50,958 bases of DNA from Symbiobacterium terraclitae (GCF_017874315.1 NZ_JAGGLG010000031.1:1-50958); one strand, 5' to 3'. Counted from the first letter of the stretch, positions 13,019-23,211 are shown. The notes: a model not told the origin generated them from the sequence alone. Numbers and translations: made by a program.

Positions 13019-15862
13019 ATGAGTGAAGCCATGAACGGCCTGTTGGGCGGGGAGGCGAAGGCCGGCGTCAAGCTGGAGTTCGGCGTGACGGGCATGACCT
13101 GCGCCGCCTGCTCGACCCGCATCCAGCGGCGGTTGGGGAAGGCCCCCGGCGTGCATGAGGCCAGCGTCAACCTGACCACCGAGAAGGCCACCGTCTACTA
13201 CGACCCGGCCGTCGTCAGCCCTGACAAGCTCTTCGACCTGGTCACCGACCTCGGCTACGGGGTCGTCAAGGAGAAGTTCACCTTCGAGATCTCGGGCATG
13301 ACCTGCGCGGCCTGCTCCGCCAAGATCGAGCGGAAGCTCTCCCGGGTGCCGGGGGTCCTGAGCGCCAGCGTCAACCTCTCCACCGAGAAGGCGACGGTGG
13401 AGGCCGTCGGCATCAAGGCCGACGAGCTGGTCCGCCTCATCAGGGACCTGGGCTACGGCGCCCGGCTGGCGGCCGATGCGGCCGACGCCGACCGGGAGCG
13501 CCGCCGGCAGGAGATGCGGCGGCAGGTCGCCCTGCTGCTCTTCTCCGCCGCGCTCACCCTGCCGCTCTTCATCGCCAACATGGTCCTGATGCCGCTGCGG
13601 ATCGACGCCCCGCTGCTGATGAACCGCTGGTTCCAGTTCGCCCTGGCCACCGTGATCCAGGTGGTGGTGGGCTGGCGGTTCTACCGCGGCGCCTGGCTCA
13701 ACCTGACCCACGGCTCGGCCAACATGGACGTGCTGGTCGCGCTCGGCACCACGGCAGCCTACATCTACTCCGTCGCCCTGTCGTTCTTCCTGGGCGGCGA
13801 GAATTACTACGAGGCCAGCGCGACCATCCTCACCCTGATCCTCCTGGGCAAGACCTTCGAGGCTATCGCCAAGGGGCGCACCTCGGAGGCCATCAAGAAG
13901 CTGCTCTCGCTCCAGGCCAAGACCGCCCGGGTGGTGCGGGAGGGCGTGGAGCGGGACGTGCCCGTCGAGGACGTGGTGGTGGGCGACATCATCCTCGTCC
14001 GTCCCGGCGAGAAGATCCCGGTGGACGGTGTGGTTCTCGAGGGCGTGTCGGCCGTGGACGAGTCCATGCTGACCGGCGAGTCCATCCCGGTGGACAAGAA
14101 CCCCGGCGACGCCGTGACCGGGGCCACACTCAACAAGAACGGCTCCCTGACCATCCGGGCGACCCGGGTCGGCAAGGACACCGCCCTGGCGCAGATCGTC
14201 CGGATGGTGGAGGAGGCCCAGGGCTCCAAGGCCCCGATCCAGAAGCTGGCCGACCAGATCTCGGGCATCTTCGTCCCGGTGGTGGTCGCCATCGCCGCGG
14301 TCACCCTCGTGGCCTGGGGCCTGATCGCCGGCGACTGGAACGCGGCGCTGCACGCCGCCATCTCCGTGCTGGTCATCGCCTGCCCCTGCGCGCTGGGGCT
14401 GGCCACGCCGACCGCCGTCATGGTGGGCACCGGCAAGGGGGCGGAGGTGGGCATCCTCTTCAAGGGCGGCGAGCACCTGGAGCGGGCCCATAAGGTGGAC
14501 GTGGTGGTCCTGGACAAGACCGGCACCATCACCTGGGGCCGGCCCCAGCTCACCGACGTGATCCCCCTGGCGGCGGCTGGCGCGGCCGAGGAACTCCTCG
14601 CCCTGGTGGCGGCGGCCGAGTCCCGGTCGGAGCACCCGCTGGGCCAGGCGATCGTCTCCGGCGCCAAGGAGCGGGATATCGCCCTGCCGCCGGTCGAGTC
14701 CTTCGGCGCCATCCCGGGTGCCGGGCTGGAGGCGCAGGTGGGCGGACGGCACGTGCTGGTGGGCACCCGGCGGCTGATGGCCGAGCGCGGGATCGACACG
14801 GCGCCGGCCGAGGACCGGATGGCCGAACTCGAGGGGCTGGGCAAGACCGCCATGCTGGCGGCGGTGGACGGCGCCCTGGCGGGGATCATCGCCGTCGCCG
14901 ACACGGTGAAGCCCACCTCGGCGGAGGCCGTCCGGGAACTGCACGACCTGGGGCTCGAGGTGGTCATGATCACCGGCGACAACCGGCGGACGGCCGAGGC
15001 CATCGGCCGGCAGGTGGGCGTGGACCGGGTGCTGGCCGAGGTCCTGCCCGGCGACAAGGCGGCCCACGTGGAGCAGCTGAAGGACGGCGGCGCCAGGGTG
15101 GTCGCCATGGTGGGCGACGGCATCAACGACGCCCCTGCGCTGGCGACGGCCGACCTGGGCATCGCCATCGGCACCGGCACCGACGTCGCCATCGAGACCG
15201 CCTCGGTCACCCTGATGAACGGCGACCTGAAAGGCATCGCCCAGGCCTTCCGGCTGAGCCGGCAGACGATGCGGACCATCAAGGAGAACCTGTTCTGGGC
15301 CTTCATCTACAACGTGATCGGCATCCCCATGGCGGCCTTCGGGCTGCTGAACCCGATGATCGCCGGCGGCGCCATGGCCTTCTCGTCGGTCTCGGTGGTC
15401 TCCAACTCCCTCCTGCTCAAGCGGTACGACCCGCGCAGCAAGGGCGGCCTCCGGGGCGACGCCCTGGTGAAGGTGGTCGCCGCCGGGGTGATGGCCTTCG
15501 CCATCTGGCTGGCGTTCTTCTACACCCAGCCCTTCAACACGGTCCGGTACGACCTGACGATCGCCCAGCCGACCCTGGAGGTCGAGCTGCGGGCGAAGGT
15601 GGGCCAGCAGGTGCGGGTCTCGCTGACCAACGAGCACCCCGAGCTGATCCACAACTTCACCATCCAGGAGGTGCCCCACCGGTTCCTGAAGATGGTGCGC
15701 TTCGACCCGCAGCTGGAGATGCACGGGGGCCACGCCGACGTGATGCTCCACGTCTCGCCCGGCCGCACGGGCATCGTGGAGTTCACCCCCACGGCGCCGG
15801 GCCGGTACGAGATCGGGGACCCGCACAAGCTGGGCGTGAAAGGCTGGCTGATCGTGGAGTAG
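13019..15862 (+). CDS. copA: Cu(I)-exporting P1B-type ATPase with C-terminal cupredoxin-like domain
   Basis: This pump exports Cu(I) from the cytoplasm. The 947-residue product has two N-terminal heavy-metal domains with CAAC at 28-31 and 96-99. Then come the membrane CPC motif (Cys455-Pro-Cys457), the phosphorylated Asp499 in DKTGT and the [10 protein letters not shown] hinge. The start ATG13019 has SD TTGGAGG 8 nt upstream; in-frame TTG13004 is part of that SD. Unusually, an extra membrane span (near residue 825) is followed by about 112 residues resembling a cupredoxin fold: [22 protein letters not shown] and [20 protein letters not shown]. The usual Cu-ligand Cys of the last loop is absent, but several His and a Met remain. 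The added span would place this domain outside the cell. Confidence 0.93.
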   Translation: MSEAMNGLLGGEAKAGVKLEFGVTGMTCAACSTRIQRRLGKAPGVHEASVNLTTEKATVYYDPAVVSPDKLFDLVTDLGYGVVKEKFTFEISGMTCAACSAKIERKLSRVPGVLSASVNLSTEKATVEAVGIKADELVRLIRDLGYGARLAADAADADRERRRQEMRRQVALLLFSAALTLPLFIANMVLMPLRIDAPLLMNRWFQFALATVIQVVVGWRFYRGAWLNLTHGSANMDVLVALGTTAAYIYSVALSFFLGGENYYEASATILTLILLGKTFEAIAKGRTSEAIKKLLSLQAKTARVVREGVERDVPVEDVVVGDIILVRPGEKIPVDGVVLEGVSAVDESMLTGESIPVDKNPGDAVTGATLNKNGSLTIRATRVGKDTALAQIVRMVEEAQGSKAPIQKLADQISGIFVPVVVAIAAVTLVAWGLIAGDWNAALHAAISVLVIACPCALGLATPTAVMVGTGKGAEVGILFKGGEHLERAHKVDVVVLDKTGTITWGRPQLTDVIPLAAAGAAEELLALVAAAESRSEHPLGQAIVSGAKERDIALPPVESFGAIPGAGLEAQVGGRHVLVGTRRLMAERGIDTAPAEDRMAELEGLGKTAMLAAVDGALAGIIAVADTVKPTSAEAVRELHDLGLEVVMITGDNRRTAEAIGRQVGVDRVLAEVLPGDKAAHVEQLKDGGARVVAMVGDGINDAPALATADLGIAIGTGTDVAIETASVTLMNGDLKGIAQAFRLSRQTMRTIKENLFWAFIYNVIGIPMAAFGLLNPMIAGGAMAFSSVSVVSNSLLLKRYDPRSKGGLRGDALVKVVAAGVMAFAIWLAFFYTQPFNTVRYDLTIAQPTLEVELRAKVGQQVRVSLTNEHPELIHNFTIQEVPHRFLKMVRFDPQLEMHGGHADVMLHVSPGRTGIVEFTPTAPGRYEIGDPHKLGVKGWLIVE

Positions 15863-15874
15863 CAGACAGCTCAG

Positions 15875-15912
15875 GGCCCCTCCGGAACCGCCACGACGCG
15901 GCTGGAGGGGCC
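15875..15912 (+). terminator. copA terminator
   Basis: The stem GGCCCCTCC (15875-15883) / GGAGGGGCC (15904-15912) begins 12 bp after the copA stop and is followed by TTCG. Confidence 0.65.
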
Positions 15913-16068
15913 TTCGAAGCGCTGCTCACGCAGGGCAAGGGTGGGGGAGGCAACTGTTTCACACGTGAACGGTGACCGGTTGATCCACGGGTCCATGAGG
16001 GGGTGGCCAAGAGTCTCGCCGTTCAGCGGCCCGGGCTATCCCCTCGGGGTAAGCAACTGGCCAGGTCA

Positions 16069-16106
16069 GGCCCCTCCAGTACCGCGAATGCGAGCCTGGA
16101 GGGGCC
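16069..16106. terminator. Terminator facing the anti-sigma gene, near-copy of the copA terminator
   Basis: The stem GGCCCCTCCAG (16069-16079) / CTGGAGGGGCC (16096-16106) lies just past the stop of the minus-strand gene. Its nine outer base pairs match the copA hairpin 190 bp away exactly. The stretch between them, 15913-16068, has no gene. Confidence 0.65.
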
Positions 16107-16132
16107 CTTTGCGCGTGCCCCGGGGGCTCAGG

Positions 16133-17671
16133 CTACGGGTTGCCCTGCGGACTCGGACTCGCCGGCACCGGAAGGTGCACCTCCCACCCGCCGTTCACAC
16201 GGTACGTCGGCTCGGCGAAGGTGATCTCCAGGTTCCCGCGCGGCGGTTTCCGGAAGTCGACCCCGATCAGCGTCATCTGGCCGTCGACCCCCTCGCCGTA
16301 CCCGCTTCCCGGGCCATCTCCGAAGAGGGACACCGGCCGGTAGATCCCCAGATCCTGCAGGAGGACGCCGTCCTCCTCCGGCCCCAGGTCCAGGGTGAAC
16401 TCGAAGGTGTCCGGATCAACCCGGGTCACGGTCTTGACGGTGAAACGGTGGCCGCCGATCTCCAACTGGAAGTTCAACACGAGCGGCTGACCCTCCGGCA
16501 GCTGTTCCAGGGGCACGGTGAGGCGGGCCCTTGCGGAGTCGTCGACCAGCCGCAGGTAGGGTACCGTGAGCGTCAACCGTCGGGCGTCCGGCGCAAGGGG
16601 TCCCCGGAAGACGGCTCGTCCCGGGGTTCCGATAAGGTCGGACTCCGCGGAGATCAGCGGGTAGGTGCGGCCCTGGTCGTCCGTGAGCATCGGCTGCCCC
16701 TTGTGATCTAAGCCGAAGTCGTCACCGTACTCGTGCACCACAACTCCCTTGGGAAGACGTGCGTCCAGCGCGAGGACGATGCGATCCCCGGCCGCCGTCC
16801 AGTGGGGCACCCCGACCCGTACCCCGTGCCGCTCCTCCGACCAGCTTCCCGGATAGGCCTCGGCCAGCCCGGCCTCCGCAGCGTTGACCAGCGTCAGCGG
16901 AATCTCAACGGAAGCAGACCCGCCGGAAAGGTGCGGAATGACCACGACGACGTCGCGGGTTCCGGGCGGCAACGGGCCGTACGCGTACTTGCCGGACATC
17001 TCCCGCGATCCCCCGGACGTGAAGCCCTGGCGACTCCGCATCACGGTCCCGTCCGGAAGGCGCAGTTCCGGCGACGCGCTGTCCGGCAGCGACCTGGCTT
17101 TGACCATGGCGGGTGAGGGGGGCCATTCCGTGCGGAGCCGCAAGTACGTCTCCTCCGGGGAGCTGATGAAGCCAATCACGGTCACCCGCACGTCACCCAG
17201 CTGCACCGAGACGGGCTCGGTGATGACCCAGGTCTCCCCGTCGGTCTCCCTCAGCCCGATGCCCGGCACCAGCCGCACCAGCCGCTGGATCGCGGCCAGC
17301 GCACCACCGGGGTCGCTCAGGAACACCGTACCGCCTACCAGAATCAGGGCGGCCGCGGCGGCAGCCAGCCAGCGTCGGGTCCGGCGGGTCGGTGCCGGCG
17401 ACTTCGCCGAGGGCGGGGACGGCACCGGCGACGCCTGGGAGTCCGGGGAGGGCAGGAATCGGGCTTGCGACGCCGGCGAATGTGGTGAGGGCAGGGCCTG
17501 GGCAGGGGCGGCAGCGAGGCCCGCCTTCTCTCGGGCCCGGTTGCGGATGCGGGCAAGGGTCTCGGCGGGCAGCGGAGGGGCGTCGTCCACCAGGTGAGCG
17601 GGGTCATCAGGATGCAGGCCGGTCTCCGCCAGGAAGGCCTGCTCTTCGGGGCTTCTCTGCCTATCGCTCAT
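16133..17671 (-). CDS. Membrane-anchored putative anti-sigma factor / sensor (DUF4179-like)
   Basis: The 512-residue protein has a cytoplasmic N-terminus of about 95 residues (acidic start, then a Pro/Ser/Ala-rich linker), one membrane span (WLAAAAAALILVGGTVFLS) and a large outer part. The segment after the span (LAAIQRLVRLVPGIGLRE, then TWVITEPVSVQLGDVRVTVIGF) resembles DUF4179/DUF5643 regions of Firmicute anti-sigma proteins; this is recall, not a search. It overlaps the upstream ECF sigma gene by 11 bp, the usual pairing in which the membrane protein holds the sigma factor inactive until a signal arrives. The signal is unknown. Confidence 0.7.
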   Translation of the reverse strand: MSDRQRSPEEQAFLAETGLHPDDPAHLVDDAPPLPAETLARIRNRAREKAGLAAAPAQALPSPHSPASQARFLPSPDSQASPVPSPPSAKSPAPTRRTRRWLAAAAAALILVGGTVFLSDPGGALAAIQRLVRLVPGIGLRETDGETWVITEPVSVQLGDVRVTVIGFISSPEETYLRLRTEWPPSPAMVKARSLPDSASPELRLPDGTVMRSRQGFTSGGSREMSGKYAYGPLPPGTRDVVVVIPHLSGGSASVEIPLTLVNAAEAGLAEAYPGSWSEERHGVRVGVPHWTAAGDRIVLALDARLPKGVVVHEYGDDFGLDHKGQPMLTDDQGRTYPLISAESDLIGTPGRAVFRGPLAPDARRLTLTVPYLRLVDDSARARLTVPLEQLPEGQPLVLNFQLEIGGHRFTVKTVTRVDPDTFEFTLDLGPEEDGVLLQDLGIYRPVSLFGDGPGSGYGEGVDGQMTLIGVDFRKPPRGNLEITFAEPTYRVNGGWEVHLPVPASPSPQGNP

Positions 17672-18257
17672 GGCTGCGCACCTCGCTTTCCTCGTTCAGC
17701 AGCCGCTTCAGGTTCTGTCGTGCCCGCCACAGGCGGGTGTCCAGGGCCCCCCGGGTGAGCCCCAGGTCCCTGGCCATCTCGGCGAGTGACTCGCCCAAGA
17801 AGTAGCGGCGGATCAACAGGTTGCGCTCGGCCTCCGGCAGTCTGCGCAGGGCGGCGTGGAGGGTCGCCTGCTCCTCCCCGGCCAGCACCAGCTCCTCGCT
17901 GGGCGGGGCCGTCGGCTCGGGCGCCGCGCTGAGCGGGATCACCCGGGCCTGGCCCTCCGCGTCCAGGTTGTGGCGGCGGAGCGCCCGGCGGCGGTCGAGC
18001 GCGGCGTACTTCGTGAGCATCAGGACCCAGTTGGTCAGCGTGGAGCGCCCCGGATCGAACTCCTCGACCCGTTCCCAGGCTGCGGCCAGTGCGTCGCTCA
18101 CGACCTCCTCCACGTCCTGCTCGCTGCCCAGCCCGCCCATTGCCATCCGGGCCAGCCGGTAGGCCTTGTGCGCGACCAGGTCGACCAGGGCGTCGAGGCC
18201 CGCCGGATCACGGGCGAGAAGTTGCCGATATACCGTTTGCTCATCCCACTCCGGCAT
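17661..18257 (-). CDS. ECF-type RNA polymerase sigma factor
   Basis: The 198-residue sigma-70 family protein has region 2 (KAYRLARMAMGGLGSEQDVEEVVSD, then FDPGRSTLTNWVLMLTKYAALDRRR) and region 4 (LPEAERNLLIRRYFLGESLAEMARDLGLTRGALDTRLWRARQNLKR), quoted here by residue blocks near 30-95 and 135-185. ATG18257 has SD GAGGAGG 5-6 nt upstream; upstream in-frame starts lack one. It should direct polymerase to its own regulon, probably including itself, under control of the membrane protein encoded next. Confidence 0.9.
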   Translation of the reverse strand: MPEWDEQTVYRQLLARDPAGLDALVDLVAHKAYRLARMAMGGLGSEQDVEEVVSDALAAAWERVEEFDPGRSTLTNWVLMLTKYAALDRRRALRRHNLDAEGQARVIPLSAAPEPTAPPSEELVLAGEEQATLHAALRRLPEAERNLLIRRYFLGESLAEMARDLGLTRGALDTRLWRARQNLKRLLNEESEVRSHER

Positions 18258-18360
18258 AGGCACCCTCCTCAGGTTGGCTGCGGGGGGGTTCGCAGCCGAG
18301 ACGGCCACCGTCGTCCTCCAACCGGTACTACGCCAGTTACAGGGGGTTTCTCACACGAAA

Positions 18361-18391
18361 CCCCCGAGACCTTCTTTCAAGGCCTCGGGGG
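18361..18391. terminator. Hairpin between the cation ATPase and the sigma gene
   Basis: The arms CCCCCGAGACCTT (18361-18373) and AAGGCCTCGGGGG (18379-18391) pair at 12 of 13 positions with loop CTTTC. On the minus strand TTTCG follows, so it may end transcription of the cation ATPase before the sigma gene. In the rest of 18258-18645 the notable item is a strong SD AGGAGGTGA (18428-18436) 9 nt before ATG18446. The frame it opens has no stop until 18934 and runs antisense to the ATPase gene, so I do not call a gene there. Confidence 0.5.
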
Positions 18392-18645
18392 ATCTGCGCG
18401 CAAATCCGTTGGTGGCCCGCCCCGCCCAGGAGGTGAGGCAACATCATGCAGATCGTCATCACCATCTCCGCCGAAGTGATCGCAGCACTCTTGCAGTTCC
18501 TACTTGAACCGCTACGCCGCAAGCCGTTCCACTCACATAGCAGCAATCTTGCGGGGCGGTACCACCTGTGGAAAGGATTTCCCCACGGATCCTCAGGCTA
18601 TGCACCGCCCCGACATGTGACGAGCCCCAGGTCCAGTCCCCAGAA

Positions 18646-21309
18646 TTACTCCCGCCCCCGCCCCATGAGCGCCTTCAGCGGCTCCATCAGCAGGGCGGGG
18701 ATCAGCGACAGGCCCAGGACGGTGAGCCACCCCTGCAGGCTGAGCGGCTGCACCTTGAAGAACGGCTGCAGGCCGGGGACGGTCATCACGGCGACCAGCA
18801 GCACGAGGCCGACGATCGTGGCCACCCAGGCCACCCGGTTGCGGAAGAAGCCGAGCCGCCACGAGGGCCGGATGGTGCTGCGGCAGCCGTGCGCCCACCA
18901 GAGCTGGGCGAGGGAGAGGGTGGCGAAGGCGTAGGTGGAGCCCAGGGCAGCGGCCGGGACCCCAGCGGCGGGGGCGGCCCGCATGCCGGCGAAGAGCGCC
19001 AGCAGCACCACCGCGGTCAGGAAGACCGCCTGAGTGCCCATCAGCGTCAGCAGGTGGCGGGTGAGCACGGGCTCCTTCGGGTCCCGGGGCCTCCGCCGCA
19101 TGGTCCCCTGCTCCGCCGGCTCGACGCCCAGCGCGATGGCCGGCAGAGAGTCCGTGATCAGGTTGATCCAGAGCAGGTGGATCGGCTGCAGCGGCACCGG
19201 CCAGCCGGCCAGCATCGCCACGGTCATGATCAGCAGCTCGCCCACGTTGGCGGAGAGGAGGAAGAAGGTGGCCTTCTGGATGTTGGCGTAGATCGTGCGC
19301 CCCTCTTCGATGGCGGCGACGATGGTGGCGAAGTTGTCGTCCATCAGCACCATGTCTGCGGCGCCCCGGGCGACACCGGTGCCCACCACGCCCATCGCCA
19401 CGCCGATGTCTGCCCGCTTCAGCGCCGGAGCGTCGTTCACGCCGTCGCCGGTCATGGCGACCACCTGCCCCTGCCGGCGCAGAGACTCCACGATGCGCAG
19501 CTTGTGCTCCGGCGAGACCCGGGCGTAGACCGGCACCGTCCGCACGGCCCGGTCCAGCTCCGCGTCGTCCATCTCTTCCAGCTCGGGGCCGCTCAGCACC
19601 CGGCTGTCCTCGTCCGCGATGCCCACCTGCTTCGCGATGGCGAGGGCGGTGGTCGAGTGGTCGCCGGTGATCATCATCGTGCGGATGCCGGCCTCGTGCG
19701 CCCTGCGCACCGCGTCGGCGCTCTCGGGCCGCGCCGGGTCGGTCATGCCGATGAGGCCGATCAGCTCCAGGTCCCGCTCCAGCGAGGCGAGGTCCCCGGG
19801 CAGGTCGACGGCGGGCGGGGTGAAGGCCACCGCCAGCACGCGGATTCCCTCCTCGGCCATCTCCCGGTTGGCCTCCTCCACCGCCCCGCGGAGTTCGGGG
19901 GTCAGCTCGGCCGTGCCGCTCTCCAGCCGGATGCGGGTGCACCGGGCCAGGACCACGTCGGGCCCGCCCTTCACGATGCCGGTGTAGCCCTCGCCCGCCG
20001 CGTCCAGGGCGTGGAAGGTGGTCATCCGCTTCCGGTCGGAGGAGAAGGGGACCTCGGCGACGCGGGGGAAGTCCCGTTCCAGCTGCCGCTTGTCGAGGCC
20101 GGCCTTCGCCGCGCCGATCACCAGCGCCGTCTCCGTGGGGTCGCCGATGGAGCGGAATTCGCCGCCCTCCTCCGCGAGGGTCGCGTCGCTGCAGAGGGCC
20201 CCGGCCGCCAGCAGCTGGCCGGGCCTGCTCCGCAGGGTGTAGGTCTTGTCAGGTTCGGCCCACCCCTCGGGGAGCCAGAGGCGGGTGACGGTCATCCGGT
20301 TCTGGGTGAGGGTGCCGGTCTTGTCGGAGCAGATGTAGGTGGCGGATCCCAGCGTCTCCACGGCGGAGAGCCGCCGGATCACCGCGTTCCGCCTGGCCAT
20401 CCGCTGCATCCCCAGGGCCAGCACGATGGTGGTGACGGCGGGCAGCCCCTCGGGGATGGTGGCCACGGCCAGCGACACGGCCACCATGAGCACCTCCAGC
20501 CAGGGCATGCCCCGCCAGAGGCCGAGGGCGCCCAGCAGCACGACGATGACGAGCATCGCCCCGCCCAGCTGCCGGCTGAACTGCGAGAGCCGCTTCTGCA
20601 GCGGGGTCGCCTCCTGCGGCTCCTCCTGGAGCTTGCCGGCGATGCGGCCCACCTCGGTCTCCATGCCGGTGCCGACGACCACGCCCTCGGCGTGGCCGTA
20701 GGTGACCGCGGTCGACATGAAGGCCATGTTCACCCGCTCCGCCAGCGGCGCGCCGGCCTCAAGCGTGCGGCCGGCCTCCTTGTGCACCGGTACCGACTCG
20801 CCGGTCAGCAGCGACTCGTCGATCTGCAGCATCACCGACCGGGTGAGCCGCAGGTCGGCGGGGACGGGGTCGCCGGCCTCCAGGAGCACCACGTCGCCGG
20901 GGACCAGCTCGCGGGTGTCGATCTCGACCACCCGCCCGTCGCGCCGGACCTTGCAGTGCGGGGCCGTCAGCTCCTTCAGCGCCTCCAGCGCCTGATCGGC
21001 CTTGAACTCCTGCACCAGGCCCAGCACCGCGTTGAGGACGACGATGGCCAGGATGGCCCCGCCGTCCAGGTACTCCCGCAGGATGAGGGCGAGGAGGCTG
21101 GCGCCCAGGAGAATGAGGACCATCGGATCGCGGAACTGGTCGATGAATGCGGCCACCAGCCCGCGCTTTTTCTCCTCGGCGAGCTGGTTGGGGCCGTACT
21201 TGCCGAGGCGCTCCGCGGCTTCGGACGCCGTCAGCCCGCGGGCGGGGTCGACCTGAAGCCGGGATGCCGCTTCAGACGGGGAGAGGGTGTGCCAATCCGT
21301 GGGTGACAA
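18646..21309 (-). CDS. P2-type cation-transporting ATPase (probable Ca2+ pump)
   Basis: The 887-residue ATPase has the full SERCA/PMR1-like layout. It begins with a cation ATPase N-terminal domain (LTASEAAERLGKYGPNQL), then the actuator TGES loop (DESLLTGESVPV). The membrane motif TIPEGLPAV carries ion ligands in M4. The phosphorylation site is CSDKTGTLTQN, the hinge TGDGVNDAPALKRADIG, and the C-terminal membrane domain contains PLQPIHLLWINLITD. PEGL with NxxxD-type residues fits Ca2+ or Mn2+ export. The start is TTG21309, with SD AAGGAGG 7 nt upstream. It is monocistronic by position. Confidence 0.93.
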   Translation of the reverse strand: MSPTDWHTLSPSEAASRLQVDPARGLTASEAAERLGKYGPNQLAEEKKRGLVAAFIDQFRDPMVLILLGASLLALILREYLDGGAILAIVVLNAVLGLVQEFKADQALEALKELTAPHCKVRRDGRVVEIDTRELVPGDVVLLEAGDPVPADLRLTRSVMLQIDESLLTGESVPVHKEAGRTLEAGAPLAERVNMAFMSTAVTYGHAEGVVVGTGMETEVGRIAGKLQEEPQEATPLQKRLSQFSRQLGGAMLVIVVLLGALGLWRGMPWLEVLMVAVSLAVATIPEGLPAVTTIVLALGMQRMARRNAVIRRLSAVETLGSATYICSDKTGTLTQNRMTVTRLWLPEGWAEPDKTYTLRSRPGQLLAAGALCSDATLAEEGGEFRSIGDPTETALVIGAAKAGLDKRQLERDFPRVAEVPFSSDRKRMTTFHALDAAGEGYTGIVKGGPDVVLARCTRIRLESGTAELTPELRGAVEEANREMAEEGIRVLAVAFTPPAVDLPGDLASLERDLELIGLIGMTDPARPESADAVRRAHEAGIRTMMITGDHSTTALAIAKQVGIADEDSRVLSGPELEEMDDAELDRAVRTVPVYARVSPEHKLRIVESLRRQGQVVAMTGDGVNDAPALKRADIGVAMGVVGTGVARGAADMVLMDDNFATIVAAIEEGRTIYANIQKATFFLLSANVGELLIMTVAMLAGWPVPLQPIHLLWINLITDSLPAIALGVEPAEQGTMRRRPRDPKEPVLTRHLLTLMGTQAVFLTAVVLLALFAGMRAAPAAGVPAAALGSTYAFATLSLAQLWWAHGCRSTIRPSWRLGFFRNRVAWVATIVGLVLLVAVMTVPGLQPFFKVQPLSLQGWLTVLGLSLIPALLMEPLKALMGRGRE

Positions 21310-21450
21310 CGCAGGGCCTCCTTCTGGCGCGACCGGCTGTGGATGCGGTGCTGCCGGGAGAATCGGGGGTACGCGTACCTTTCACTTGGTAGATACGGCG
21401 GCCCGCGCCATAAGTTCGCCGGGCGTCGCCGTCTCTCCGCCGGTACCTGT

Positions 21451-21618
21451 GTAGCTTCCTCTGTAGCTTCCCCACCGGGGATTCGACTAGGTCTGGCAGT
21501 AGCTTCCCCGCCGCCGTTCCGTCGCTTGTCCCCCACTCGCCGATGCCGTCGGGCCGGTTGACCCACGTCGCCGGTTCTGGCCGTCATGTTGACCCATGTC
21601 GCCGAATCCGGCCGCCAT
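21451..21618. repeat. Short direct repeats in the gene-free stretch 21310-21729
   Basis: GTAGCTTCC occurs at 21451, 21463 and 21499, spaced by multiples of 12 bp. Two 31-bp copies starting GTTGACCCAYGTCGCC lie head to tail at 21557-21587 and 21588-21618. No gene or convincing promoter is seen in the rest of this interval. Confidence 0.65.
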
Positions 21619-21729
21619 GCCGCATCATCCGCCGAGCCTGGCGGTCTGGCCGCCGCGCAGCCGCGGATCCGCGCTCGCGATCGCGCCTCTCGCCGCGGCC
21701 CCGTCGCCGTGGCCCCGGTACGGCTGCCC

Positions 21730-23196
21730 CTACTCCGCCTCCAGACTGGAGAGCAGCCGGTACGCCCGGGCGCGGCCCCAGTTCCAGGCGCGCCAGTCCG
21801 AGCTGGGCTGGTCATACCGGAGAGCGAGCTCCCTGACCAACTCCTGCCGGGCGGCCTCTGGCAGGGTGTCCAGCGCCCCCACCAGCACCGGCACCGCGTC
21901 GGGGCCCAGCGAGGCGGCGTAGGCGGCGTCGAACCGTCCGGTCCGCTGCGCCAGCGCCACGTTGGTGCGGGCGATCAGGGCGCCGGGGTTGACGGCGTGC
22001 AGCACCAGGAGCACCGCCAGCCCGCCCGTCAGCGCGCCTACGGCGAAGCGGTCCCGCTGCCCGCGCATGACCGTCGCCAGGAACCAGATGAAGAGGAGCG
22101 CCATCCAGAGCATGAAGGCGGTGGTGTAGAGCCTGAGCTCGGTGAGGCCGTACTCCACCACGTAGAGCCGCATGCGCTGCATGGCCGAGGCCATGATGAC
22201 GAACAGGAGGCCCACCAGCGGGACGCCCAGCCACCGGTAGAGCCGGTGCGCCGCCTCGTTCTCCACGGGCAGGGCCCAGTGCAGGGCGAGCAGTACGGGC
22301 AGCACCAGCACGGTCACCTGCACCAGCTCGAAGAAGCCGCTGCGGGCGTACTCGGCGTAGGTGAGGTGGGCGGAGGCCAGCACCAGCTCGGCGCCGCCGA
22401 ACAGGTAGCGCACCTGCACCAGCACGAAGGCGAGGAAGAGCAGGTTGAGGAGCCCGAGCACCACCCCGGTCTCCACCGCACCCAGGCTGATTCCGCCCCG
22501 GCTCCCCATGCGGGGCAGCTCCTCGGGATCGCGGATCAGGCCGGTGCGCAGAAAGCCCGCGGCCAGGGCGCTGAAGAAGGCCGTCCCGAAGATGTGCTCG
22601 AACAGGGCCTCCCCGTCGAAGGTGAACACGCGCCCCACGAGCTCCGCAAAGACGGCGTCGGCTGCTGCAAACAGTCCGCCGAAGACCACGAGCAGGGGCA
22701 CGGCGATCAGCAGGCCCCGCAGCACGGCGCCGGCATGGCGCGACCATCCGCTCCTGGGCAGCTCCCTCCACTGGACGTCGTTGAACAGCAGGAGGAAGGG
22801 GCCGATCGCGTGGAGGACGGCGGAAAGGGCGAGCCCGAGGGGGTAGCTGAGCACGCCCGCCCGACTGAGGCTGCCGCCCCGCAGGGTGAGGGCGGCCAGG
22901 CCCAGGCAGAGGCCGATGGCCAGGATGTCCAGAAAGTGCAGGAAGACCGAGGCCCGCCAGACGAGGCCGGCGGCGAAGATCACCGCTCCGATGAGCAGCC
23001 AGCGGCCTTCCCCCTGCAGGCCGTCCCTGCCGAGGGTCCAGCGGGCGAGTCCCATCGTGCCGGCCACCAGGGCCGCCACCCAGAGGGCGGGGCCCAGGCC
23101 CATGCCGTCGGAGTGGATGATGAGAAGGTTGCCCAGGATCCCCAGCAGCAGGGCGAGTCCCACTGCGGCGGGGGCCATGCGGCCCGTGTTGTCCAT
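21730..23196 (-). CDS. DUF4173 polytopic membrane protein
   Basis: The 488-residue protein is almost wholly hydrophobic, with about eleven to thirteen membrane spans. It carries the DUF4173 features I recall: LLVVFGGLFAAADAVFAELV mid-protein, EYARSGFFELVQV, and NPGALIARTNVA near the C-terminus. Function is unknown. The start ATG23196 has SD AAGGAGG, which overlaps the stop region of the upstream gene. It is the third gene of a tight three-gene operon behind an ArsR-type regulator and a P-loop-less ABC ATPase-like protein. The arrangement suggests membrane export or stress sensing, without direct proof. Confidence 0.82.
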   Translation of the reverse strand: MDNTGRMAPAAVGLALLLGILGNLLIIHSDGMGLGPALWVAALVAGTMGLARWTLGRDGLQGEGRWLLIGAVIFAAGLVWRASVFLHFLDILAIGLCLGLAALTLRGGSLSRAGVLSYPLGLALSAVLHAIGPFLLLFNDVQWRELPRSGWSRHAGAVLRGLLIAVPLLVVFGGLFAAADAVFAELVGRVFTFDGEALFEHIFGTAFFSALAAGFLRTGLIRDPEELPRMGSRGGISLGAVETGVVLGLLNLLFLAFVLVQVRYLFGGAELVLASAHLTYAEYARSGFFELVQVTVLVLPVLLALHWALPVENEAAHRLYRWLGVPLVGLLFVIMASAMQRMRLYVVEYGLTELRLYTTAFMLWMALLFIWFLATVMRGQRDRFAVGALTGGLAVLLVLHAVNPGALIARTNVALAQRTGRFDAAYAASLGPDAVPVLVGALDTLPEAARQELVRELALRYDQPSSDWRAWNWGRARAYRLLSSLEAE

Positions 23197-23211
23197 GGCG
23201 GGGTCGCCTCC

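Noticed and set aside
12590-15826. A 1078-codon open frame on the minus strand opposite the copper ATPase
   Set aside because: Its product is low-complexity (His/Gly/Asp/Arg-rich) with no domain, and the plus strand encodes a complete, motif-rich ATPase. Long antisense frames are expected at this GC content.
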